The notes below the pieces were generated by a model. It saw only the letters and a list, made by a program, of their open reading frames with translations, was not told where the DNA came from and ran no database searches. A stretch of DNA of 64,000 nucleotides from Canna indica. Lineage: Eukaryota; Streptophyta; Magnoliopsida; Zingiberales; Cannaceae. The DNA lies in contig CP136890.1 in assembly GCA_034359265.1 (NCBI GenBank), forward strand, positions 86,391,501 through 86,455,500, in the 5' to 3' direction. Made by a program: the position numbers and the translations under genes. Below are positions 35,201 through 47,200 of the stretch, one piece after another (position 1 is the first letter of the stretch; every line of letters begins with the position of its first letter).

Positions 35201-38200
35201 TTGTGACAATTAAATTGAGCTCGAGTTTGACTAAAATTTGATGAGTTGAACTAGAGCAAGGCAACACTCGGCTTGGTTCATTTAAAACCCTATTGGTTCA
35301 TAATAACATAATCTTGTGGGCTTACTATTTCTTTTAGTTTAATTCATTAGTATGATTAACTAATGATGTCAATACTTAATAATTTGTCCATTGTATATTT
35401 ATTGAGTTTGACTAGTTTTATGCTGGCTATTGACCTACCACAACCCTCCTTTATCCGAGCTTGGGACCAGCTGTGCTCGCATACGCTCATGTAGGCGGAG
35501 TTGTCCATTATATATTACAAGGATGTCAAACACTCCATCGGAGAAGATTGCAATATCCTGGGTTAGTGATATTGTGAGTTGATGACAAACTGCCTTGATT
35601 AACAAGGTTTGATGGTTGTACTATTATTAACTTCAACCTTAGCATTTTGGGCTAGTGGTTTAGGCCAATAAGGTTAATGGATTCGTTATCCCATTGGGCA
35701 GGTCGTGACAAGGATAAAAGCATGAAAACCATATCGAATATAGTCAATACCTAGTTGAAGTCCTAAATGGGCAAACTAATTTCTGGAGAAAGTTGGTTAA
35801 TGACTTAGTTTCCGAAGTTCTAGGATGTTGTCTAAACCATGGTTTAAAAAATCGGCCGAAACGGTACGGTAAGCTCGGTATTTACCGGTTTTTGGGGTTA
35901 GTGGTATTCGATATACCTGGTATTTGAAAATACCGGGTATATAGGGTATACCGGGCGGTACATAGCGGTATTTCGCTATATACCGCCCGATAAGGGCGGT
36001 ATGATGGTTTGTTAACGTTGGCAACGGGTGGCCGACAGCCCTGTCGGGCTGTCGGCCACATTTGTTGACTTGTACCGCCCGATATCGGGCGGTATTTGAT
36101 ATATACCGCCCAAATCGGGCGGTATTTAATCATACCGGGCGGTATACCGCCCGGTATGATAAACAGTGACCCCAAACAGCTCTCTAGCCGTTTGGGGCCG
36201 GGTTTGGGGTGTTTTGGGGGCTATATAAATTTCCCAAAACACTCTTTTCACTCTCACTTATCCCTCTATCTATCAATTTCTCTCACACATCTTTTTTTAT
36301 TAAGTTCTACGTTGAAATTCTATCGAAATGACGCCGAAATCTCAAGCCGACCCCGCATGGTAGCATGGTCGTCGGTTGGAGAAGGCTCATCACTGGCAAT
36401 GCCTCCACTGTGATATGATTTCACGTGGAGGAGGCATCACTCGATTGAAGCAACACTTGGCCGGAGGATATCCCGACGTCGTCAATTGCTCCAAAGTACC
36501 GTTCGAAGTCCGAAAGATGTTCAAAGCGCAACTCAACAACAAGAAGGAGGAACGTCTTAAGAATGCAGCTCAACAAGCCGAGTTCGACCGACGAGCTACC
36601 CAAAATGTCAGCGGTGACCATTATGAGGCTCGAGGTGACGATTACGACGAGGATGCGGAATTTGAAGCCGACATCCGAGCTTCATTGGAGCATCAGCATT
36701 ACGAACGAGAACGGATGTATTATCCCTGATCTCAATTCGAATATGGCGGCGGCAGTGGCAGCGGTGGCATAAGCAGCGTCGGCTCAACTTCGGCTGCCGG
36801 AGCAATGGACCGAAGCGGTCCAATTCCCTGCGGTCCTCAAATTGGCCGGAGTTCTAGCACGAGAGCACCTCAAACTCAGAGCAGAGGAGGCAGCAGAGGA
36901 AGCCTTCGTGGATTCTTCTCAAACCTCGGAGCAAGTGGTAGGAAAACTAATGTTAATATTTCTAATCTTGATCCCAGGGCATTTCCTCCTTCATCAGCAA
37001 AGCAACAACGCATAAAACGATATGTACGGCAAGCCGAAGAAGTGGGAGTTGGGGAAAGCCATCTCCAAATGGTTCCATTTCAGCTGGATTCCCGCAAATG
37101 CAGCCAATAAACCGTACTACCGAACTATGGTGTCTACCATCCAAAAGGTAGGCCCAGGTATTACCCCTCCAACTCCGTATGAAATTTCAGGACCTTTGCT
37201 TGAACATGAGGTCAAGGAAATAAATGAATGGATCGACGACGTCAAGCGGCAATGGGGGGATTACGATGCAGTTTGATGTGCGATAGTTGGACCGGACCAA
37301 CCCGAATGAGCATCATCAACTTCCTCATCTATTGCAACAGGAGGGTTATCTATCACAAGTTGGTGAACGCGTCCGATGAAGTCCATACCGCTCTCTACAT
37401 CTCGAAGTTGATGAAGGAGGTGATCGAGGCGAATGGACCCAGAACTTTGTTCAAATTATAACCGACAACGGAGCCAATTTCAAAAGGGCAGGTGAGATAA
37501 TTGAACTGGATTATTCTCACATATGTTGGACTCCATGTGCAGCCCATTGTATAGACCTAATGATGAAAGATATCAGTGATATACCGATGGTGAAGATGAA
37601 TGTAAAGAAGGCGCAACAAATTACACGCTTCATATACAACCATACATGGGTACACGCCCTTATGAAAAAATTTACAGAAGGTATTTTTAAAAAATAATTT
37701 ATAGTATTTATTTATTAATTAGTTTAGGTGATAGTTACTAATAATAATTCCATATTTTAGGTGAAATTCTTCGACCGGGAGCGACTAGTTTTGCAACTAA
37801 TTTCATCGCATTAAGGTCGTTCCAACAACGTAAGGCGGGCCTTCGATCAATGTTTACAAGTGAGGAATGGTCTACATCAAGATATGCCAGAACTAATGAT
37901 GGAAAGCAAACCGAGAAGTACATCCTCAACATGCGCTTCTGGGATTGCGTTGCGGAGATAGTCGTCGCCGTAGAACCATTGTACAAGGTTTTGTGACAGG
38001 TGGATATGGAAAAGACGCCTCAAATGAGTCATATCTACCACTACATCCACCAAGCACAAGAAGAAATCAAGAGGGTTATGATTTCTCCAAGCAAGTATAA
38101 ACCCTTCATCGACATTATCTCCCAGAGGTGGAAGGATCAAATGGGTCGTGACATACACATCGCGGGTAATTTTTTATTTAATTTTCTGAAATTTATTTAA

Positions 38201-41200
38201 TTTTAATTCATTATGCTAAATTACTTATTAGATTTATAATTTTTTGTAGCGTATTATTTAAATCCCGCATACCAGTATCGATATGATCTTGGAACGACAG
38301 ATAGTTTGTTATATCCGTTTCGCAAGGTCATACAACGAATGACGACATCAATCAATGAAGCGGCACAAGCTCTAAATGAATCAAAATATTTTTGAGATTC
38401 AAGTGGCACTTTCGGAGATCCATTTGCAATATCATGCCGAGATTCTATGGATCCAGGTAGATATAATTTTTTTTCAATTTATTTATTAATGATAAAATTG
38501 GTAATCTAGTTAGTCGTTACTAATATCAATTTTAAATCTATTGCAGTTGAATGGTGGTTGCAATTTGGAATCGAAGCTCCAACTCTTCGGAAGATTGCAA
38601 CACGTATCCTCTCGCAAACCACGTCATCAGTGGATGCGAGAGAAATTGGTCGACCTTCGCCTTGATTCATACCAAGCCACGCAACCGGCTTTCATATGCC
38701 CGATTAGAGAAGCTAGTATACGTTCATTACAACATGCGGCTTCGAATGCGGACATTAGAAAACAAAGATATTCAACATGTAGATCCATTCGATGTCGAGT
38801 TCGTCCAAGGCGATGCGGACCCCATAATTGATTGGTGGAGTGCAATGGAGAGCGACCAGCCTCTTCTTGATGAACCAGGCGACCGGCCTTCACCATTTAT
38901 ATCTGATGCACTTGGGTCTGAGAGCCAACCAGAAGACATGACCATTACTCCCTTGGACTCTCAACGAATTCGGCAAGCAAGACGCCGATCGAAATCGGAC
39001 TCTCCATCTTCCCATTTAAAGGGAAAAAAGAAAGCAACACCTTCAAAGGCAAAAGGCAAAGCCAAAGGTAAACGACCAATTGATCCTTTGGATGCGATTG
39101 CAGAAGCAGAAGAGGACGAAGAAGACGAGCCCTCCGTTCATAGCAGTAGCAGCACAGAAGGCGGAGGAGATGATGATGATGATGGAGCTGGTGGAGAAGA
39201 CACCGTTGTGCCATCAACACTGCCACGTGATGATCTATGGACAAATGAGCAATACTTCGATCACACCACCCAAGATGATGACCATGGTGCTAGAATCGGA
39301 CAAACAACTTAGGTGTACATGAAGAGAGGCCCGCGTCGAGGAGGTGGACCGACAGCTTTGCAAGATTACCATCACGATATGATGAGTAGATTGCAAGAGG
39401 TTTCTGAATCCACCTATTCTGTATCCAGTACCTACTCAACTGATGATACAGGGTCTAGTTCTTGGAATCCCAACAAAGAAACACTAATGTCAATGTGGTA
39501 TAATGGATACCGAGGCATTATGCCATGGGAAAATTTCCAAATATGGGCATTAGAGACCTACGGTGTTGACCTTTGTCGTGTATGTCCGGAAGGCCAAGAT
39601 ATGTATGGCCGGCCCGTATGGGTATGACGGATGTCATTCGTCCGCATTTTAAATATTGTATTCATGTAATTGACATTTGAATATTGATTTTAAGCATTTC
39701 TTTATCAATTATGTTGTTATTGAAGATTTGGAGCTATTTCTTTTTTTTTTTTAAAAACGATATGGTGTTTTTCGTACCGGACCGTACCGAGTGTCGGTAC
39801 GGTACGGTACCGGTTTCGAGCAGGTACCGAAATCGGTACCGAAACCGAGATTTTAAACCATGGTCTAAACAAAGTTTGCCATGTAAAGACAAAATGAATT
39901 GAATAGATTTTGGCAAGTGTAGTTTTGCATAATCCTAGATCTGAACTCTTCCTGGTTTGCATCAGTAGGTTTTAAATAGTTATCCTAAATTCAAGTGGCA
40001 TTTGTTAGGAATGACCTGATGACAATTAGAACTGTGCTATAAGATGTTCATTGCTATAAGCAATTTTTTTTTGTTTTACAGAACGTAATCACATGTTGGT
40101 TATTGGTTGTATATCTGGTTGAATATTTTTATCAGTCTTTCAGCAATTCAGCATAACATATACCTTGTTTTGACTTTGATGTAGCTGTCTTTGGTTCTCA
40201 TGATGTGAATCCTCATTCCAATGTTCATAACTATGAGTTGAACCTTTTCTTTTAGTTGACATATTTTAAGGCGAGTGAGATTTATTTTTAGCACTTCCAT
40301 GTTTATGAAATTTTCAACAATTTTAACATGGTATTTTAAAAAAATTAACGTTTATTATTGAGCATTTCTTTTCCAAAGTGTCTATTATTTTGGAAAGATA
40401 ATGCTATATCATCCCAAAGGAAAAGAGAAAATGTAGCTATCATATTATGATTGACTTTACTATTAGCAACAAAGAAATAAGAGGATACCTCTTACATATT
40501 GTATCAGTAGATAAAAAGGTACTTTGATCTACTTTTCAGTTATTGAATGTACTGGAATACATGAAACTGGTTCTGGAAGAAGAGTCTACCGAGCTCGATT
40601 TTCATCTGTTACTGAGAAGGATATATTCAATGCTATGGAAAACCTTACAGTGCCCAACAAAGATGAAGCATTAGCTGTAGATGCACGCCAAGAAATAGAT
40701 TTGAAGGTGGGAGTGGCTTTTACTCGATTCCAGACTCGATACTTCCAAGGAAAATATGGGAATCTTGATTCAAGAGTTATTTCGTGAGTTCTTGTTCTTC
40801 TCTTCACCTCCATTTTAATTCTTATAATAAATATCTCATCTGCAAAGCATGCTCTTAGAACTAGCAGTACAATTTATTTTTATTATAGTTGTTGTATATA
40901 GTTACATAGTTCACTATATTTGCACCAATGTATTTATATCTTTTTGGGGCCCCTTTAACATCTTCGTTTAGGTTAGTGGCTCTATCTATTGCATTTTACT
41001 GGAGCATGTGCTAGTAGTCTCGTTTCTTGTAGTTGTGAGTGGATGTTTCATATTCATGTTGCATCATTTAGGTAGCTTATACTGATGTTGTAAGTTAAAG
41101 ATGAACCAGTAATTATTTCATTGCTAAGCTGATATTCCAATTGAATAAGTTTTTTGGATAGATTTGTATGGTACTGTACTACCATACCATGTGTAGGTCT

Positions 41201-44200
41201 CATGGTAAGGATTGATGTCAGCCAACAAGATTTTTTAAGTGTCCTCATGAGTAGTACATGTGTCATGACATCATATAGCGGGGATGCAGCATTACATGGC
41301 TGCATTTGGAGTCCCTATTTAGAAAGTTATAATATATGATAAAAAACATTGTTAAGAATTCAAACAATACGATTTAAGAGATTGGCAGATGGTATGTTAT
41401 CATGGTATGAGCTTGCTTTGCTACAATGCTACTTCACTGCTTTGGGATAGGTTCAACCAATACGAACATGAGGATAAGAGATCAAAGGGAGAGATAACTA
41501 GAGCTTGTTTGGGATGAGAGGACTAAAGATCTTGTTGAGATACACTCTAATTTTGAGGGATGATGACTGATGTTATTTCTATTCCAGTTGTGCATGTATA
41601 CCAGTTACATGCCCCTATTTTCCTGTCCCTCCTCTTAATCCACTAAGACATGATTCAATCAAAGATACAGATCACCTAGACAAGGATAGTAACATATTTC
41701 CAATAAATGTGGAGATACCCTAATAAATGATTGATTCCTCAACAATATAAGGCCCACTCTTACTAAAAATAAAAAGGAAACATTGTGTTAGAAAATTAGT
41801 CTTGGACCTAACTCCACCCCAAAAGCTAGCTCATTGGGGGAGGATTGCCTAATCTATTTAAAGGCTATATACACCACAACCTCAACCAATGTGAGACTTT
41901 AACACATTGTAATAGATAAAGATACACAAGCAAATAAAGATGCACCAAACTCCTTCCCGTCCACAACTCATTCAAGCAACAAGTGCATTCCTTCAATCTC
42001 CATCATCCATGCGTATATGACCTTACGATTGTTTTTGCAGATCCATAATATTAACCCCTGTTTTGCATCATGCTTATCCTCATGCCTGAATCATGGATAT
42101 CAATGACATGGGCTCTGGTGTTGAAATTGAACTAATTGGTTATGCATTTGTGTCTCTCTAACAAGCATCTCCTCAGCTGCTGCAATGGGTTACAAGAACA
42201 GCAGAAGAAAGAAGAAAAGATGTTTACAAGCACAAAGGAAGTCAGATATTTACATTGTTTAGCTAGGGTTTAAGCCTATTCCATGATGCACATAGAACTT
42301 TCTGACTGCAAGTAAAGAGATGATATGCCCTATAAATTCAGAGTCTAGGGCAAATAATAATGGCTAGAAAAGATGAAAAATGCCCAAATAGTAAAAGCTC
42401 AATATAAAATCTGAGTACATTCTCGTATACCAAAATAGCAATAAAATTTGAGTCAGAGAACTGCTTTTTTTGAAAATAATGCAACTTGTATTTATTCAAA
42501 AGGCATGAATACAATACAAGGGGAGGAAGAGAGAGTTGTAAAATAAAGAAGAAGGGGCCCATAACAGGATTCACAGATCCAGGAACTGAAGGTTTTTACA
42601 CCTACAAGCATCCATAAATAGAGCCAAAGCTAAGAGTCGTGGTCACCAAAGATTGAACATTACTCGAACTGCCTTCGAAGCATCTTTTGTTTCTTTTGTA
42701 CCAAATAAACCAGCTCCAAGTCAAAATGATGCGGCTCTTCCTGAGGTTGGTATCATTTGCTCTAGCGATGGGAAGGTGACTGAAAAACCATGTTGTAGGG
42801 AACGACACTTCATTGAGGGCAAAAAGTAAGGAATGCCAAACGTCCAAAGCAAAAGTGCATTCATGAAACAAATGTTCGTGTGGTTCATCCATGACTTGGC
42901 ATAGGGGGCACAAGGGGTCATCGGCGATTCCCCATCTGATCAACTTATCATGCGTCAGCAAACGCCTTCTACACCATATCCATCCAAAGATCGAGATTTT
43001 TGGGGGAAGCTTCTTGTTTTGCCAAATGAAACGGTAAAATGAGTCGGTGATGCCCCTGAAGGTTAAGAGGCGGTAGAGAGAATTGGCTGTAAAAATTCCC
43101 TCTTTGGACCATTTCCAATTTATGCTGTCCTCACCATGCGAGGGTCTAACCTGCTCAAGCATCCTGGCCAATGGTTGCAGCTGCCCAACCGCAAGGATAA
43201 TGCTGAAATTGATATTCCAGCTGTCGAAATTGCCCATGCTGTCCACATTTCGTGCCTCTGCAATAGAGCTATTTGGGTTAGTCGCGTGTCGAAAGAGGTG
43301 CGGGAACACCTCCGACAAGGTTCTACTTCCACACCAAGGTTCAAGCCATAACTGAGTTCGATCTCCAGTACCCACATGGTATCTCACACTGCTTAGGAAC
43401 AAACTCTGGAGCTTAATAATATCACGCTAGATTGGGGAAGCGAGACGATGCTGCCATGAACTGAACCAATTTGAACTCCCTGAAGTAGTGCTCTTAATGA
43501 TATCAATCCAGAGATGGTCCTGTTGGACAATGAATCTCCAAAGCCAGCCACCTAGTCTGGCAACATTGTGTTCAGGTAAGCTGAGCACTCCTAAGCCACC
43601 ATTTTCCTTAGAGGAAGTTATTTGATCCCATTTGATCCTGCATTTACCCTGGCAAGACTCACCATTCGAGCCCACCCAAAAGAATTTCCGCCGTCGACGG
43701 TCGATCTTCTTGATCACCCAACACGGAGCCTTGAAGATTGAAAACAGGTAACCAGGATTGCTAGTAATCGAGCTGTTAATTAAGGTCAAACGCCCTGCTC
43801 TTGAGAGAAGACACCCTTTCCAGCCACTAAGCTTGTTATCAATCCGCTTCACCACGTGATCCCAGTCCTCTTTAAGCAACTTACCAATTCGAAGTGGAAG
43901 CCCCAGGTATTTCAGAGGAAAGGTCCTAGGAGAGCATCCAAACAACGATGCCAAGTTCTCCGAGGTCGTTCCATCACCTTGGATATGAATCAGGCATGTC
44001 TTATCTTGGTTTGCTCTAAGCCCAGAAGCCAAATCAAAACACCGAAGTAGGAGGCGGAGATTGAGTAAATTGGTGGAGTTAGAAGGGCTAAAGAGAACAA
44101 GATCATCGGCAAAGAGAGCGTGAGTAACTCCACCACTAACATGCTGATTCAGAACACCCTCCAGAAGCCCATTTGAGACCGCCTTTTTGATAAGTCGGGG

Positions 44201-47200
44201 AAGGCGGTCAATTGCAAGATTGAAGAGGAAGGGGAAAGCGGGTTTCCCTGCCGCACCCCCCTCCTATGACGGAAAGGCTGCCCCATGTCGCCATTTACGA
44301 GAAGAATCGAATCAGTCTTTAAGAGATGCTCTATCCAGCTAATCCATTTGTTTGGGAAGCCCCTAGCTTCCAACATTTGTAGCATGAAGTCCCACTTAAG
44401 CGAATCAAACACTTTCTGGAAATCGACTTTGATCAAGACACCGTCTTCATTCAATTTATGGCAAGCCCAAATCGCTTCATGCACACTGAAGAAGGTGTCG
44501 AGAGAGCTGCGTCACATTTGTCAAGCGAAGCTGCCATAAGTGGTTTGAGGCGATCTGCGAGCACCTTGGAGAATATGCGGATGATACTATTTTCAAGACT
44601 GATAGGACGAAAGTCCTTAGCATTTCGGGCACCTTCCTGCTTTGGGGATGAGGGAGATAAAAGCCTTGTTGAGACTTTGCAAAGCCGTTGGGAAGTGGTA
44701 GAGTTCATTGAAGATCTGAAGCATCTCGTCTTTAATAAGTTCCCAGAAAGCAAGGAAGAATTCATTCATCAACCCATCCGGACCCGGCGCTTTAAGAGAA
44801 CCCATAGCCCGAATAGCCCCATGAATCTCCTCGAGCGTGAAAGGAGCATCCAAGCCATGGTTAGCAAACTGATCTTGAAGCTCTAAGGCGCCCCAGTTAA
44901 TGTTCAACAACGGCGCCGAGTGCTGGCCGAGAAGAGAAGAGTAATAGTCCCGAAAAGCTCTGCTAATATTTTTTGGATCAGAAGTAGTTCCAGCGGGTGT
45001 GTCCAGAGTGTGAATCCAGTTCCTCTTTCTAGAAAGGGACGCCGATTGGTGAAAGAAACGGGTGTTTCTATCACCGCTTCGAACCCAACGTTGTTTAGCC
45101 CTCTGTCTCCAGTATAGGTCCTCGTCATGGTACAACTTATCCAGCTTAGATTTTGCTTCTTGGAATTCCCTCATCTCATTGTCGCTAAGAGTTCGAGATT
45201 CCGTCACGTTGGAGAAATTTGCCACTAAGGACTCCAAGTCCTTTCTGTTTTTGTTGATATCTTTAAGATGAAGAGCATGCCACTGTTTTATCACCTTTCT
45301 AAGCATCCTCCAGCGATTGGTCCATCGCTTAATAGCCGAACTACTCCCCCTGGTTTCGGACTAGCCGGCAGAGATGATACCTTTAAAGGCGGGGCTCCGA
45401 AGCCAAGACAGCTCTAATCTGAAGATTTTTCCACGTTGAGATGAGGATTGTCGTGCCGTGAATACCAAGGGATGATGGTCCGAAAGTTTTTTATCCCCTC
45501 CAGAGACCATAGCTAGAGGAAGAAGTTGAGAAGCTTCAATCGAGAGGAAGACACGGTCCAGCTTTGCACGACGAGGCGGCTTCTGACCATTTCCCCAGGT
45601 AAAACGTAAGCCAGAAGTCGGGATGTCGATAAGGTTGGAGGAGGCAATCAGTCTAGAGAAGCACTGAGAGTCCCGAAGGTGCCCCCGACAGTTTTCCTGC
45701 TCATATGGGCCCAGCGTGACGTTGAAGTCGCCGCCTATAATGAGAGGGCCGTCGTTACAATTCAGGAAGTCCACGAGCTCGGAGAAGAAGGACGCTCAAA
45801 GTGGGTGGTGAGGAGGACCGTATACGCTGGCCACCGTGAAGGTGGCGCCGGTAGGCAGGTGAAAGAGAACAACCGCAAGAATAAAATGGCCATGATGCGA
45901 AGAGATTACTCGCCAGATGTTAGCGTTCCAAGCCAAAATTTGACCCCCCGACATACCAACTGCGGTGACATAAATAAAAGAGTAATTTCTGAAACCCGTC
46001 AATTGCTTGATCATGATTTTTGAAACATTTAAAATTTTGGTCTCTTGAAGAGCCAGGAGAGAACATCTAGAATCGAAACATGTTTTTTTGCACATATATC
46101 GCTTTGACAAACGTGAGACACCCCTCACGTTCCAAAAAAGCAATTCTAAACTTGATTCTAACATGGAAGATGACAACAACAGCACCTGCCCGAAAATACA
46201 CTCGGGAGCGGGGAACTAAGTCACCCTCTCCCCCACATCATCATCATCATCATCATCATCAAGCTGGAGGGCCGCTTGCACCTTAACGAGATCAAGAGGA
46301 GCTTGAAAACCCAGCGCATCCAGTTGAGCGTCAAGCGGCAAGAGTCTGAGGCTTTTGATCATGTTTGCTGAGTCCGAACCCATGGGCGATTGATCTTCAT
46401 CAGCCATAACAGAGATCCGAGTCTTTCCCTTTGATGCAAAAGACCCCGCCTTGCGGGCCGACGCCCGTGTAATGCAGTCATGAATTGGAGTGAGCCGGAG
46501 CCGAGCACTGCGTCGTAGAGCGCGGGAGTCGGCTGCCGAGGCCTGCAAGCGGCGAGGACGGCGGCGGTAGGTGATGAGACTCGACTGAGAAATCCGGCAG
46601 GGAGACAAATTGGAGGCAGCTTCACTTGCGCCATGCATGGGCGATGACTGCAGCCTAAGAACTGGGGAGGATAAGGCTGAAGAGTCGCCCCCCATAAGTG
46701 ATGGAGATCCGACAAAAACATCCGAACAAGTGGATCAGACATCCCTCCTTTAATCGGATGTGGGTTCACAGAACTCAGGAGACTGATGCTTGCGGATCTG
46801 GTTTTGATGGCAGCAGTGGGTGGCCCACTCATCACACACAGGTCCCGTAGGGCATTGAACAAAGGACGAGAAGCTTCTGGAATCTCTGTCATAAAACCTT
46901 CACCCAAAACCTTGGCGGCAGGCAACAGACTTTCATTTGAAAGAGCGACAGTGTGCAGGGGCGGCGCATGACAGGCGACAGCCTCATGGAGCACGGCGGC
47001 GGCCATGCTCATTAAGATCTCGTATGAAGAGGACAAGGAAAACCTGGAGGGAGCAGGACTCAGCACGGACCCCGAGGCTAACGCCTGTGCACCCACGTCA
47101 TCAACGAAAAACAACGACTGAGTGGCCGTCGCCCCGATCTCCGACGCCGACGCTGGCCCGTCCAAGCTTGGGAGGGAAGGCGAAATCACAGGAGAGGGAA

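Larger units (their letters stand above)
35838..39862 (+). mobile_element. hAT transposon of the CATGGTTT family, copy A (4.0 kb)
   Basis: Ends are catggtttaaaa and ttttaaaccatg. A perfect 8-bp duplication gtctaaac flanks it (35830-35837, 39863-39870). It has gggcggtat/accgcccggt iterons at the 5' side and ggtacggtaccgg iterons at the 3' side. In between is a BED/DUF659/hAT-C transposase gene broken by stops and a frameshift. It lies in TOP3B intron 5 in the same orientation as the gene. Confidence 0.97.
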
